From: Gemmatimonadetes bacterium 2013_60CM_65_52 | GTDB lineage: Bacteria > Gemmatimonadota > Gemmatimonadetes > Gemmatimonadales > Gemmatimonadaceae | DNA: 64,000 nucleotides | Reading direction: 5' to 3' | NCBI GenBank assembly: GCA_002215645.1 | Contig: NGFI01000008.1 | Span: 1 to 64,000, forward strand | In this document: piece after piece, positions 36,819 through 46,900 of the stretch | Layout: every line of letters starts with the position of its first letter | Position numbering within the stretch: position 1 is the stretch's first letter | The notes under the pieces: generated by a model | Database searches by the model: none | Seen by the model: the letters and a program-made list of their open reading frames with translations, nothing else | Told to the model about the DNA's origin: nothing | Made by a program: the position numbers and the translations under genes

Positions 36819-38393
36819 ATGCCTGAATACCTGCATCCCGGCGTCTACATCGAGGAAATCGAGCGTGGACCGCGTCCCATCGAGGGCGTACCCACGAGCA
36901 CCGCGGCACTGCTGGGCGAAGCCGAGCGCGGATCCATTACGCCGCGGATGGTGACGAGCTACAAGGATTACCAGCACTGGTTCGGCGACGTGTTCAACGA
37001 TCACAAGTTCCTCCCCTATGCCGCCAACGGATTTTTTGAGAACGGCGGGCGGCGTGCATTCATCTGCCGATTGGTCGGCGAAGCCTCCGCCACCGCCGAG
37101 GCGGCGTTCGGGGACTTCATCGTGCGCGCGGCGGGTCCTGGCGCCTGGGGGACGCGTGTCTTCGCGAAGATCACGCCCGGCACGACGAAGCGCGCCGACG
37201 GCAGCAGCATCGGGTTCCGGTTGCAGCTCGCGTACTGGCACGAGGGCGCCACGCCCTTCGACCCATTCACGCCCGACGGCCGGCGAATGCTGCCGCGACC
37301 CGTTCTGGCCGAGGACTTCGATGATCTCGTCACCGACGAGACCTCACCCGACTTCTACGGCAAGCGAGTGCCGTACATCGACCTCGAGAAGAGCGAGACG
37401 AACCAGGGACCCGAGAGCTCCGCGCTCGGGATGCTCGTGCGCAACGCGGGCGTCGCGCCCGGCACGCGGCCGGCCGATGGCGCACAACTTCTGGCGGGCG
37501 GCGCCGACGACCAGGCTGCGCTCGGCGTGAACGACTACGCGGGCGCGCGTGCGGGGGGACGCGGCACCGAGCAGGGGCTCGCGGCGTTGGAGCTCGATCC
37601 GTATCGGGACGTCGCCCTCGTCCATGCGCCGAGCATTTCGACCGACATCGCGAAGACCGTGATCGCGCACTGCGAGAACATGCGGTTCCGGTTCGCGGTG
37701 GTGGACTGCGACAAAGGGCAGAGCAGCACGACGGCGCTCGACCCACGCAGCACCGTGCAGGATAGCAGCTACGCCGCCTTCTACTATCCCTGGATCGTGA
37801 GTGCCGATCCCCGCACGGGCGCGCGCAAGATGATTCCGCCGGGAGGTCAGGTGCTCGGCGTCTATGCGCGAACGGATGTGGAGCGTGGTGTCTTCAAGGC
37901 GCCGGCGAACGAGATTGCCCGCGGCGCGCTGGCGCTCGAGTACGAGATCAACGACCGCATCCAGGACGATCTCAACCCGAAGGGCGTGAACGTCGTTCGC
38001 AGCTTCCCGGGTCGCGGTATCCGCGTATGGGGCGCACGCACGCTGACGTCGAACGCGCTGTGGAAATACGTCAGCGTGCGGCGGCTCTTCATCTTCCTCG
38101 AGCGCTCCATCTACGAGGGGACGCAGTGGGTCGTCTTCGAGCCCAACGACGACCGTCTCTGGGCGCGCGTGATCGACACCATCCGGCTGTTTCTGCGCGG
38201 GCAGTGGCGCCTCGGCGCGCTGTTCGGCCGCACCGAGCAGGAAGCGTTCTTCATCACCTGCGACCGCACCACGATGTCGCAGGACGACATCCTCAATGGC
38301 CGCCTCATCTGCGAGATCGGCATCGCGCCGGTGCGTCCTGCCGAGTTCGTAATCTTCCGAATCTTCCAGAACACCGCTGAGGCCCAGCGCTAG
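36819..38393 (+). CDS. Contractile tail sheath protein (Afp2/Pvc2-like)
   Basis: 524 aa (CAGGAGA upstream). The N-terminus MPEYLHPGVYIEEIERGPR, then STAALLGEAERG, is the standard sheath opening used for strand exchange between subunits. The conserved C-terminal domain holds NVVRSFPGRGIRVWGARTL, YVSVRRLFIFLERSI, VFEPNDDRLWARV and the C-terminal strand CEIGIAPVRPAEFVIFRI. The sheath contracts to push the tube. This locus has a single sheath gene, whereas Afp/PVC have three. Confidence 0.97.
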   Translation: MPEYLHPGVYIEEIERGPRPIEGVPTSTAALLGEAERGSITPRMVTSYKDYQHWFGDVFNDHKFLPYAANGFFENGGRRAFICRLVGEASATAEAAFGDFIVRAAGPGAWGTRVFAKITPGTTKRADGSSIGFRLQLAYWHEGATPFDPFTPDGRRMLPRPVLAEDFDDLVTDETSPDFYGKRVPYIDLEKSETNQGPESSALGMLVRNAGVAPGTRPADGAQLLAGGADDQAALGVNDYAGARAGGRGTEQGLAALELDPYRDVALVHAPSISTDIAKTVIAHCENMRFRFAVVDCDKGQSSTTALDPRSTVQDSSYAAFYYPWIVSADPRTGARKMIPPGGQVLGVYARTDVERGVFKAPANEIARGALALEYEINDRIQDDLNPKGVNVVRSFPGRGIRVWGARTLTSNALWKYVSVRRLFIFLERSIYEGTQWVVFEPNDDRLWARVIDTIRLFLRGQWRLGALFGRTEQEAFFITCDRTTMSQDDILNGRLICEIGIAPVRPAEFVIFRIFQNTAEAQR

Positions 38394-38401
38394 GAGCATC
38401 C

Positions 38402-38845
38402 ATGGCACGCAACGATCCGCTACGAAATTTCCGGTACCGTCTCGAGATAGACAGCATCACGCAAGCGGGCTTCAGCGAGGTGGCGATCGCCGACACGACG
38501 ATCGACGCCGTGGAGTATCGCGAGGGCACCGATCCGCCGCACGTCCGCAAGCTGAGCGGACTCACCAAGTACGGCAACATCACGCTGAAGTGGGGCCTGA
38601 CGGTCGGTGCCGGCGCGCTCGACCTCTTCAAGTGGCATGCGGACGTGTCGGCGGGGCAGGTGAAGGACAAGCGCAAGAAGGTCGTGATCGTGGCGCAGGA
38701 CGAAGCCGGCGTGGACGCCGCGCGGTTCGTCATCACGGACGCATGGCCCGTGAAGTACCACTCGAGCGATCTCAACGCGAAGGGCAACGAAGCGATGATC
38801 GAGCTGTTGGAGCTGGTCAACGAAGGCATCGAACGCGTCATGTAG
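38402..38845 (+). CDS. Inner tube protein 1 (gp19/Afp1-Pvc1-like)
   Basis: 147 aa. Tube signature MARNDPLRNFRYRLEID, ITQAGFSEVAIADTTIDAVEYREG, and NITLKWGLT...LFKWHADV. Hexamers stack into the delivery tube inside the sheath. The C-terminus AMIELLELVNEGIERV is a typical tube end. Eight bases after the sheath gene, with AGGAG before the ATG. Confidence 0.95.
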   Translation: MARNDPLRNFRYRLEIDSITQAGFSEVAIADTTIDAVEYREGTDPPHVRKLSGLTKYGNITLKWGLTVGAGALDLFKWHADVSAGQVKDKRKKVVIVAQDEAGVDAARFVITDAWPVKYHSSDLNAKGNEAMIELLELVNEGIERVM

Positions 38846-38858
38846 AGAGGAGAACGCC

Positions 38859-39254
38859 ATGAGCACAGTCGCACATCTCGGCTTCGAGACGGAGGTCGAG
38901 TTCGAGCTGCCCAAGGGGTATGTCGACGAGGCGGGCATGCTGCACCGTCGGGGTACGATGCGTCTCGCCACCGCGGCCGATGAGATCCTGCCGTTGCGCG
39001 ATCCGCGCGTGCAGCAGAACGAGGCGTATCTCGCCGTGATCGTTCTCGCCCGCGTCATCACGCGGCTCGGCTCGCTGGCGGATGTGAGCACGACGGTGAT
39101 CGAGGGGCTGTATGCGTCCGATCTCGCGCATCTCGAGCGGTTGTACGAATCGCTCAACTCGGGTGATGACGCGGAGCCGGAGATCGCGCCCGCGAAGGCG
39201 CGAATCGGCGGCGCTGCCATGGCGCGGAGGGTCGCCGTCATGGGGGAAGCATGA
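38859..39254 (+). CDS. Conserved small tail-locus protein (assembly-chaperone-like)
   Basis: 131 aa. The strand-rich N-terminus (VEFELPKGYVDEAGMLHRRGTMRLATAADEI) is followed by helices (LPLRDPRVQQNEAYLAVIVLARVITRLG and DLAHLERLYESLN). This resembles small proteins between the two tube genes of many eCIS and related tails, thought to be assembly chaperones. Overlaps the next gene (ATGA), as chaperone pairs often do. Confidence 0.75.
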   Translation: MSTVAHLGFETEVEFELPKGYVDEAGMLHRRGTMRLATAADEILPLRDPRVQQNEAYLAVIVLARVITRLGSLADVSTTVIEGLYASDLAHLERLYESLNSGDDAEPEIAPAKARIGGAAMARRVAVMGEA

Positions 39255-39430
39255 AGGCCTATCCCGTGACCGCGCTGTACGAGGAGATGGCCTTCATCGC
39301 GCACCACTTCCACTGGCCGCACGACCAGCTCATGCGGCTCGAGCATCGCGAGCGGCGGCGGTGGTGCAAGGAGATCTCGGCGATCAACCGAACGCTCGAC
39401 GGCGCGCCGTCGAACCCGTTCGAGGTCTGA
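39251..39430 (+). CDS. DUF6760-like short eCIS protein
   Basis: 59 aa. Starts MKAYPVTALYEEMAFIAHHF and continues HWPHDQLMRLEHRERRRWCKEISAINR. The FHW-hydrophobic-LEHxERRRWxxEI pattern is that of the very short proteins found directly after the chaperone-like gene in eCIS operons. Start overlaps the preceding stop (ATGA) and the gene ends 13 bases before tube gene 2. Role unknown. Confidence 0.8.
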   Translation: MKAYPVTALYEEMAFIAHHFHWPHDQLMRLEHRERRRWCKEISAINRTLDGAPSNPFEV

Positions 39431-39443
39431 GGCACGCACGCCA

Positions 39444-39869
39444 ATGGCGCGTCAGGACCCGCTTCGTGGCTTCCGCTTCCTGCTCGAGATCGACGAGATC
39501 ACGAGCGGCGGTTTCACGCGCGTGAAGGGCATAGCGCGCGACGTGAAGCACGAGTCCTATCGCGAGGGCGGCGTCAACGAGTACGAGCACAAGCTGGTCA
39601 CGCAGGTGTCGTATCCCGTCGTGGTCCTGGAGCGCGGCCTCGCCCTGGATGACCTGTGGAAGTGGGCCGAAGCGACGGCGGCGGGTGACGTGAAGCGCAA
39701 GACGATCCGGATCCGTTTGCAGAACGAGGCGAATGAGAAGGCGTGGGCGTGGCAGATCGAGTATGCCCTCCCCGTGAAGTGGACGGCGACCGACCTCGAC
39801 GCCCAAACGTCGCCGATGGTGATGGAGAGTCTCGAGCTCGCGCATCACGGTCTGAGGAAAGCGACGTGA
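39444..39869 (+). CDS. Inner tube protein 2 (Afp5/Pvc5-like)
   Basis: 141 aa. MARQDPLRGFRFLLEIDEI, GGFTRVKGIARDVKHESYREGG, VVLERGLALDDLWKWAEA: clearly homologous to the first tube protein. In Afp/PVC a second tube paralogue forms the tube initiator ring on the baseplate, which is the likely role. Stop overlaps the next start (GTGA). Confidence 0.94.
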   Translation: MARQDPLRGFRFLLEIDEITSGGFTRVKGIARDVKHESYREGGVNEYEHKLVTQVSYPVVVLERGLALDDLWKWAEATAAGDVKRKTIRIRLQNEANEKAWAWQIEYALPVKWTATDLDAQTSPMVMESLELAHHGLRKAT

Positions 39870-40837
39870 GCGCCGAGCGCGGCATGTTTGCCCGACGAAG
39901 GTTCGTACTCTCCGCGCACAGCGCGGCGTCCCGTTTCGCGCGTCGTGGCGCGGGCGCGCGCCGCATTGGGGGAGCGTGGCATCCCGTCGCGGTTCGATGG
40001 AGACGTCAGCGCGCGCGCCCCGCGCAGCGGCACGCCGCTGGACTAAGCGCAACGGTGAACGCCACGTGGCTGACGCAGGTGCAACTGCATCTCAATGTGC
40101 GCTCACGGGAAGGTTCCATCAGACGGGGACGACCGTCGGCGCATACCGCCGTCCGAGTGGCGGGTGGCCGACATCCGATCGTGGAGCGCCATCTGCATGT
40201 CGGTCGCCCCGCGGCGACTCTTGCGCGCATGCCGCAGACTGTCAGCGCGCCGGGCGCGCTACACGTTCAGGCTGCGGTGGCCGACAGACCCATCGTCGCG
40301 CAGCCGGCGGCCGTTCCCAGAACGGCCTTCCACTCCGCGCCGGCGCTGATGCCGAGCATCGAACGTCGACCGCGGCTCCGCTCTCTCGTGCGGTACCGCA
40401 GTGGGAGGAGAGCGCGAGAGGCGAATGACGAGCGAGTCCGTTCGGCGCCGCGTAGGCAACCCGACGACCTTCGAGCGTCGGCGCATCCGTCGCGCGCCGC
40501 GGTGCGATTCCATACGTCGACGCGATCTCCGGCGGACGACGTCGCGTCACGAGTGCTGCTCCGCCAGGCGGAGATCATTTGGCGTTCTGCCAGGAGGTCG
40601 GCGAGGCCAAGCGTGGAGGGATCGGTGCAGGACGCGGCCGCTCCACTCTCGCAGCGAATGGTCGCGGAGAAGAACACCGGTCTCGACATGGCCATGCCTG
40701 TGCCGTCGCCTGCCGCCACCACGGCGACGATGGAGGTGACGAAGCTCGCACCTGCTCTCATGGACCGGCTTGCGGACGACGTGATCCGCCGCGTGGAGCG
40801 ACGGGTGCGAATCGATCGCGAGCGGCGCGGACTGTGA
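39866..40837 (+). CDS. Arginine-rich eCIS-locus protein, Pvc6 position
   Basis: 323 aa from GTG 39866. Very basic and low in complexity over the first ~250 residues (many RR pairs, Ala, Ser, His), so probably disordered. Only the C-terminal helix, LAPALMDRLADDVIRRVERR followed by RIDRERRGL, looks conserved; similar ends occur on proteins between the second tube and the LysM gene in related loci. No recognised fold. Predicted to be a baseplate-associated adaptor, by position only. Confidence 0.65.
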   Translation: MSAERGMFARRRFVLSAHSAASRFARRGAGARRIGGAWHPVAVRWRRQRARPAQRHAAGLSATVNATWLTQVQLHLNVRSREGSIRRGRPSAHTAVRVAGGRHPIVERHLHVGRPAATLARMPQTVSAPGALHVQAAVADRPIVAQPAAVPRTAFHSAPALMPSIERRPRLRSLVRYRSGRRAREANDERVRSAPRRQPDDLRASAHPSRAAVRFHTSTRSPADDVASRVLLRQAEIIWRSARRSARPSVEGSVQDAAAPLSQRMVAEKNTGLDMAMPVPSPAATTATMEVTKLAPALMDRLADDVIRRVERRVRIDRERRGL

Positions 40838-40844
40838 GGACGTC

Positions 40845-41543
40845 GTGAGCATCGCCCAGCTCAAGAAAGCGACGATCACCGTCCTCGACGGCGCCGACAA
40901 GGGCAAGGTCATCGGCGTGCTCTTCAATCCCACCGAGTACAGCTTCGAGCGCACCAACTCGTTCAAGGCGACGGCTGTACCCGGTCTCGGGTCACCACTC
41001 CTGCAGTTCGTGAACGGCGAGCTCGATCAGCTCAGCATGGAGCTGTTTCTCGACGACTACACGGATCCGAAAGGGCCCACCTCGCTGCTGCAGCCGGAGA
41101 ACCAACCGCTGGCGACGCGGCTGCGTGACTTGTCGAAGCTGCTGCTCATCGATCGCGATCTGCATGCGCCGCCGCCCGTGCGCTTCAACTGGGGTCCGAT
41201 GGAGTTCTCCGCGGTCATCGAGAAGCTCGGCCGCAAGGTTACGATGTTCCATCCGGATGGAGCACCGGCACGCGCAACGCTCTCGATCACGTTCAAGGAG
41301 TACCGCACCCTCCGCCAGCAGCTCGAGGATCCGCGGCGCGAGTCGGCTGACAAGACCAAACGCCGTGTCGTGGTCGGGCGCGAAGCCCTCTGGTGGATCG
41401 CGAATCGCGAGTACGACGACCCGAACGAATGGGTCCGGATCGCCGTTGCAAACGATCTCGACGATCCGCGCGAAATCGCGCCCGGCGACTGGCTCGTGCT
41501 GCCTCCCATCGAGAATCCCAATGGAACTGGCGGCATTCGCTAG
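40845..41543 (+). CDS. LysM-domain baseplate hub protein (Afp7/Pvc7-like)
   Basis: 232 aa from GTG 40845. The N-terminus (VLDGADKGKVIGVLFNPTEYSFERTNSF) and middle (LLQFVNGELDQLSMELFLDDYTD, PPPVRFNWG, VTMFHPDGAPARATLSITFKEY) are typical of eCIS/phage gp53-like proteins. A LysM-type C-terminal domain (VVVGREALWWIANREYDDPNEWVRIAVAND, PGDWLVLPP) ends it. In PVC this protein joins the tube initiator to the spike hub. Its last 23 bases overlap the next gene. Confidence 0.93.
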   Translation: MSIAQLKKATITVLDGADKGKVIGVLFNPTEYSFERTNSFKATAVPGLGSPLLQFVNGELDQLSMELFLDDYTDPKGPTSLLQPENQPLATRLRDLSKLLLIDRDLHAPPPVRFNWGPMEFSAVIEKLGRKVTMFHPDGAPARATLSITFKEYRTLRQQLEDPRRESADKTKRRVVVGREALWWIANREYDDPNEWVRIAVANDLDDPREIAPGDWLVLPPIENPNGTGGIR

Positions 41544-42627
41544 GACGTATGGCGATTTCTACGCCCCGTGTTTCGCCGTTCGGGTGGGGCGCGATGATCT
41601 CATGCGCGACCTGCTGGTCGCCGTGAGCCAGGTTGAGGTGGACCTGGTGCTCGGCGCCGCGTCTCGCTTCAGCTTCACGGTGACCGACTGCTACAGCCAC
41701 AAGCTGCACGCGTTCAAGTCGGGGCGCGGTACCGACGTGCTCGGTGTTCTCACGTTCGGCGCTGACGTCGAGGTATGCATGGGATACGGCGATGCCAAGT
41801 CGACGCCGACCGCCGTGCGCGGCATGATCACCGAGATCACCACGAACTTTCCGGACGGCGGCGCACCAGAGTTGGCCATCTCCGGATACGACCACGGATT
41901 CACGCTCACGATTGGCAAGAATGCGCGCACGTGGACAAAAGCGCGTGACAGCGATGCTGCTCAAGAGATTGCGAGCTTCAACAATCTCGCTGCCATCGTC
42001 GAGTCGACGCAGGAGAAGCACGCGCAGATCGAGCAGAATCAGGAGAGCGACTGGGAGTTTCTGAAGAAGCTCGCCGACCGCAATCACTTCGAGCTCTACG
42101 TCGACGAGCGCCGGACGCTGCACTTCGGGCCACCGAACGACAAGGCGACCGCCGTGGCACGGCTCGCCTATGGCGAAGGGCTGCTGAGCTTCAAGCCGGA
42201 GGCGAACCTTGCCGGACAGATCTCGCGCGTCGAAGTCTACGGCTGGGACCCGAAAACCAAGAAAGCCATCGTCGGTCGCGCGGCAGCGGGCGAGGAGTCG
42301 GGCCTGACGGGAAAGAGCGCGGGTCAGCATCTGGATGCCTTCGTGCGCGAGCCGACGAAGCGCCCGACGCTTCGTCTGCGCCAGCCGGTGTTCACGCAGT
42401 CGGAGGCCGATCAGCGCGCGAAGGCCGCGCTCAACGAACGCGCGAAGCAATTCCTGACGGGCGAGGGAGAGGCGATCGGCCTCCCCGAAGTACGGCCCGA
42501 CCGAAACATCGAGCTGGACAAACTCGGCGCGCCATTCTCGAAGACGTACTACGTCCAACAAGCGACGCACAAGATCGACGCGGGCGGCTATCGCACGCGC
42601 TTCAAGGTGAAGGAGACCGGCCTATGA
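41521..42627 (+). CDS. Late control gpD-like spike hub protein (Pvc8 N-terminal part)
   Basis: 368 aa from ATG 41521. Hub features: LAAFARTYGDFYAPCFAVRVG, FSFTVTDCYSHKLHAF, VEVCMGYGD, ISGYDHGFTL, and the family-typical QNQESDWEFLKKLADRNHFELYVDE. It forms the trimeric threefold-to-sixfold adaptor that carries the spike. In Afp8/Pvc8 the hub and spike stalk are one polypeptide; here they are two genes overlapping by 4 bases. Confidence 0.92.
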   Translation: MELAAFARTYGDFYAPCFAVRVGRDDLMRDLLVAVSQVEVDLVLGAASRFSFTVTDCYSHKLHAFKSGRGTDVLGVLTFGADVEVCMGYGDAKSTPTAVRGMITEITTNFPDGGAPELAISGYDHGFTLTIGKNARTWTKARDSDAAQEIASFNNLAAIVESTQEKHAQIEQNQESDWEFLKKLADRNHFELYVDERRTLHFGPPNDKATAVARLAYGEGLLSFKPEANLAGQISRVEVYGWDPKTKKAIVGRAAAGEESGLTGKSAGQHLDAFVREPTKRPTLRLRQPVFTQSEADQRAKAALNERAKQFLTGEGEAIGLPEVRPDRNIELDKLGAPFSKTYYVQQATHKIDAGGYRTRFKVKETGL

Positions 42628-43262
42628 ACCTCCTCGACGCGGCACCCAACGAGACTGCGCACGAGGCAGGCGGCTACCTCAAGGGAGTGGCGATCGCGGT
42701 CGTCACGCAGAACAAGGATGACGACGGCCTGTGTCGTGTGAAGGTCAGGTACCCGTGGCACGACCAGCCACGTGAGAGCTACTGGGCGCGGCTCGCGACG
42801 CCGATGGCGGGGAAGGAGCGCGGTCTCGTGGTGATTCCGGAAGTCGGCGACGAGGTCCTCGTCGCGTGCGAACGCGAGGATCTCCGCTTTCCCTATGTGC
42901 TCGGCGCGCTGTGGAATGGGCCGGACAAACCGCCACTCGCCAACGATGACGGAAAGAATGACAAGCGCATCCTCACGTCGCGCAAGAAGCATCACCTGTT
43001 GTTCGACGATGGTACCAGGGGCGTCGTGGAGCTGGCCCACGAGAAGGGCCGGAAAGTCACGTTCGACGACGATGGCTTCGTCGTGCAGGACGAGTTGGGC
43101 AACATCGTCAAGGTCGACAGCAACAGCGGCGCAATGACCATCGAAGCCAAGGGCCAACTCAACATCAAGGCGGCGACGATCACCATCGAGGCGTCGGCAA
43201 CCCTCGAGATCAAGGCGGGCGCGACGATGACCATTCGCGGCAGCCTCGTGAACATCAACTGA
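42624..43262 (+). CDS. gpV/gp5-type spike stalk protein (Pvc8 C-terminal part)
   Basis: 212 aa. An OB-fold N-domain (GVAIAVVTQNKDDDGLCRVKVRYPWH, YWARLATPMAGKERGLVVIPEVGDEVLVACE, FPYVLGALWNGPDKPP) is followed by a repetitive beta-helix (VQDELGNIVKVDSNSGAMTIEAKGQLNIKAATITIEASATLEIKAG). Trimers make the puncturing needle shaft. The beta-helix is short, as usual for eCIS. The PAAR tip gene follows 12 bases later. Confidence 0.94.
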   Translation: MNLLDAAPNETAHEAGGYLKGVAIAVVTQNKDDDGLCRVKVRYPWHDQPRESYWARLATPMAGKERGLVVIPEVGDEVLVACEREDLRFPYVLGALWNGPDKPPLANDDGKNDKRILTSRKKHHLLFDDGTRGVVELAHEKGRKVTFDDDGFVVQDELGNIVKVDSNSGAMTIEAKGQLNIKAATITIEASATLEIKAGATMTIRGSLVNIN

Positions 43263-43274
43263 GAAGCACGCGCA

Positions 43275-43571
43275 ATGGGAATGCCTGCCGCACGCCTCGG
43301 AGACAATACCAGTCACGGCACGCCACTCGCGCCGGGACCGGGCTGCCCGACGGTGCTCATCGGTGGCCAGCCGGCGTGGCGTGCCACGGCCGATACGCAC
43401 GTGTGCCCGCTCTTCGACGGACCCAAGCCGCACGTTGGGGGCGTGGTCGCGGTCGGAAGCGTGACCGTAATGATCGGCGGGATGTCGGCGGCGCGGCAGG
43501 GAGACATGGTCGTCGAAGCGAGCGCGCCGAATGCCATCGCTATCGGCGCACCGACGGTGATGATCGGATGA
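43275..43571 (+). CDS. PAAR-repeat spike tip protein (Pvc10-like)
   Basis: 98 aa. Begins MGMPAARLGDNTSHGTPLAPGP and has VLIGGQPAWRATADTHVCPL, then VTVMIGGMSAARQGDM: three PAAR-type segments with the conserved His/Cys that bind the tip metal ion. It sharpens the spike trimer. Stop overlaps the next gene's start (ATGA). Confidence 0.95.
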   Translation: MGMPAARLGDNTSHGTPLAPGPGCPTVLIGGQPAWRATADTHVCPLFDGPKPHVGGVVAVGSVTVMIGGMSAARQGDMVVEASAPNAIAIGAPTVMIG

Positions 43572-43996
43572 GCGCCCCCAATGCCGTCGGCGAGCGCAAG
43601 GACTTTCTCGGTCGCGGCTGGGCCATGCCTCCACAGCTCGATCCGCGCACGGGGCTCGTCGCGTACGTCGAGTCCGAGGAGGACATCCGTCAGTCGATCC
43701 TGATCATTCTCGAGACCGCACCGGGCGAGCGCGTGATGCGCCCCAACTTCGGCTGCGGCATTCACGAGCTGGTGTTCGCCGCGGTGGACAGCACGGTGAT
43801 ACAGCGGATCTGCTCGACGGTGGAAGAAGCGCTTCGCCGTTGCGAGGCGCGCATCGACGTGCTCGAGGTCAAGGTCGACGAAGCGGCGACCGCGCAGGGT
43901 GAGCTGCTCATCGAGCTCGAGTATCGTGTGCGCAAGACGAACCAGACTGGCAACCTTGTGTTCCCGTTCTACTTCCGTGAGGGAGGGCGGCCGTGA
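43568..43996 (+). CDS. gp25-like baseplate wedge protein (Pvc9-like)
   Basis: 142 aa from ATG 43568. GRGWAMPPQLDPRTGLVAYVESEEDIRQSILIILETAPGERVMRPNFGCGIHELVF contains the invariant gp25 E-P-R segment (PGERVMRPNFG) that locks the baseplate to the sheath. Ends in strand VFPFYFREGG. GTGA overlap with the giant baseplate-J gene. Confidence 0.95.
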   Translation: MSAPNAVGERKDFLGRGWAMPPQLDPRTGLVAYVESEEDIRQSILIILETAPGERVMRPNFGCGIHELVFAAVDSTVIQRICSTVEEALRRCEARIDVLEVKVDEAATAQGELLIELEYRVRKTNQTGNLVFPFYFREGGRP

Positions 43997-46900
43997 AAGC
44001 GCCCCGCGCCCCCGGACTCGACGAGCGCCGCGCCGCGGAGTTCTCGGCCGAGTTGCGCGCGCGCGCTCGGGCGTGGATGCCGTCGTGGGGAATCGCCGAC
44101 GGTGAGCGTGATTTCGGCGCGGCCTTGCTCGACGTCGCCAGCCGCTTCAACTCGGAGGTCGCCGAGCGGCTCGACCGCGGCGGCGAGAAGATGCGGAGAG
44201 GATTCCTCGACTGGCTCGCGGTCCGCGGACAGGCCGCAAGGCCGGCGCGCATGCCGGTGGCATTCAAGCTCGCCGACGCGGCGCGAGCATCCGTGCTTGC
44301 GGAGGCACCGGTGCGAATGCAGGTGGACGCCGCGGGGACACCCGTCGTCTTCGAGACCGAGGAAGGTCTTCGAGTGATTCCCGGCCGGCTTCAATTGGTA
44401 GTTGGCGTCAACGGTGCGAACGACGCCTACTATGTGACTCCGCCAGGATTCAGCGACCTCCAGCCGCTCGAGCCGCTTCCCGTTCAGTGGGAGCTCAAGA
44501 GTTTTGCGGCAGCGGGCGCGACCAAGCTCCAGCTCGATCCGGAGTCAGGTCTCACCGCGGACATGATCATCGACGTCGCCGGAGGACAGTACCGCGTCGT
44601 TCGGCCGGATAAGGGGATCGTCACGATTGAGCCGGGTCTCGACACGGATGTGTCGGCCCTGTCAGTCGTACGCAAGGTCGCGTCCTTCGCGCCGTTCGGC
44701 GACATCGCGCGGAATCGTCAGGAACACGCGCTGTACCTCGGCCACCTGGACCTCCTCAATGTGGAGGCGGCTGCCAGCATCGACGTCGTGGGCGCGGCCA
44801 CGCTGGTTGCGGGCGTGACCTGGCAGTACTGGGGCAAGATCGACGGAAAGGACGAGCTTGGGTGGCAACCACTCATTCTCGCTAAGAAGCAGGATGTGGC
44901 CGGCGCCGTGACTTTACAGAAGTCCAAGGGGGCGATCGAGCCGCGCGTGATCGCTGGCAACAACAGCCGCTGGATCCGCGCGTATGCGACGAACGTCAGC
45001 AGCACGGCTCCCTCACTCCAGGTGGACGCGCTGGAGCTGCGCATCAACTGCCAACTGCTACCATCGCCGTGTCCGCCGGATGCAACAGCGGATGCTCCGC
45101 CGGCTGCCGAGGGCATGGCGAACACCACGCCGATCGTTCTCGACAGCGTGTTCTTTCCGCTCGGCAAGGAACCGAAGCAGTTCGACGCCTTCTACCTGGG
45201 CAGCCAGGAGGCGTTCTCGAAGAAAGCGGCGAAGGCGCAGCTCTGCTTCGAGATGGCGGATCCGACCTTCTCCTCGCTGTCTGCCCTGGGCGAGGGACCG
45301 CTCGCGGACGCGGTGCTCGCGGGCGTTGCAGCCGATGGCGCGTTGCATCTGTATGCGCTCGACCAGAATACCGGCAGCATCGCCAAGTTCCGCGATCGCG
45401 AACCTCTCCAGCCGCCAGTTCCGGGATATCTCGGCACCGCCAGCACTTCGTCCACGGTCTCCCTCGACAAGCAGCCGGCGTGGCGACTGCCGGTGTGGTA
45501 CGAGGACGCCACCGTCGCGCCGCGTGCGGGATTTCTCGTGGCCGCCAGTGCCGGCGATTCCATCTGGGTATGGCACGAGGACATTGCGGAAGCGACGAAG
45601 AGCGGGTGGGAGTCGGCCGGTTCGATTCCTCCGTCGACAAGTCCGATCTCCGGCCTCGTCTTTCTCGGCGGCACGAACGCCCAACTCGTCGTGCTGCGCG
45701 ACTCCATGATGTGGACGCGCCAGTGGCCGTCCGGGCAGCAATGGATTCTGGTCGATACGACGGAGGCCGCGACGACGATTCAGCTCGAGTCGATCGTGCC
45801 GGTTCTCGTTCCGAATCAGGGGACGGACGTCGCAGCCGGAATGGCGGGCATATCCACGGACGGGCATTTGTTCCAGGTGTCGGCCGCCGGCACGTGCACC
45901 CGCCTGTTGCCGTTGCAGACCTTCAAGCAGGCCGTGCGTCCCGCGGCAATCCAGCTCGCGGTCGGCGACGTGGTCGTGGTTGCGGTGAAGGACGGTGCCC
46001 CGGATGCGCTTGTTGCGAGTCGCCAGGCGACATCGACCGAAGTGACGCTCGATGCCGGCAAGACGGTCGTCGGGAGCCTCGACGCTGTTCTCATGGCGGG
46101 CGACCCACAAATCTTTGCGGCGGTGAGCGACCGCGCCACCGGTCGTCTCAGCACCTGGATGCCCTACAAGGGCGCCGTTGCGACGACCGGAGCAGAGGCA
46201 GCGTTGTTCGATTCGGCGCTCACGTCGAGTGGCGGGCGTCTCGGCGGTGCACCGACGGTGGCCGGCAAGCATGTCGTGCTTCCAGGAGATCGCGCCGATC
46301 TTCTTGTCAGCGACTTCGACCTGACGCGGCGGCACGTGGAGCAGGCGAGCGTCGAGCCCGGCGTTGTCGTCCCCGCATCGCTGCTGCTCCAGGTCAACGA
46401 CCTCATCGTGCGGCAGTCTGCCGGTGCGCCTGTCAGCGCGACCATCGTGCACGCCGGCGTCACGAAGGACAACGAGACGCTTTACCCGATCAACCAGACG
46501 TTCCCGGCGCAGTCGACGCAGCTCGATGCCTATGTGCTCGCCTCGGCGCTGACAGGGGCGCTGGTCGCCATGCACAACGATCAGATGGACCTGGCGGCCA
46601 CTGACCATGACACGGTCGCCGGCTCCGTGCTTTACATCGATCCCGATTTCTTCAAAGTCGATTCTCTCGACAAGAGCAACCCCACGTGGAGGGCCACGAT
46701 CTCGGCGGTCACCGGAGCACTCCCCCCCAGCTCCGCAACCTACGTACGGCCGGTCGCCACTGGCGGACGCGTCACCTCCTTCATTCGGATGACGCGGCCC
46801 GGCAGTGGCAACTGGGACGCCGCACTGCTCGCACGCCTTCCGTTGACGTTTCCGAAAGCACCACTACCGGCGGAAGTACGGCGCGGCAAGGCCTTCAGCG

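Noticed and set aside
35556-38408. Long minus-strand frames opposite the cysteine-rich and sheath genes
   Set aside because: Shadows of sense genes with clear ribosome sites; no recognisable protein features.
45058-46608. Overlapping ~510-residue frames on both strands within the giant baseplate gene
   Set aside because: The single 1692-codon frame spans the region without a break and carries gpJ ends on both sides; no frameshift is needed.
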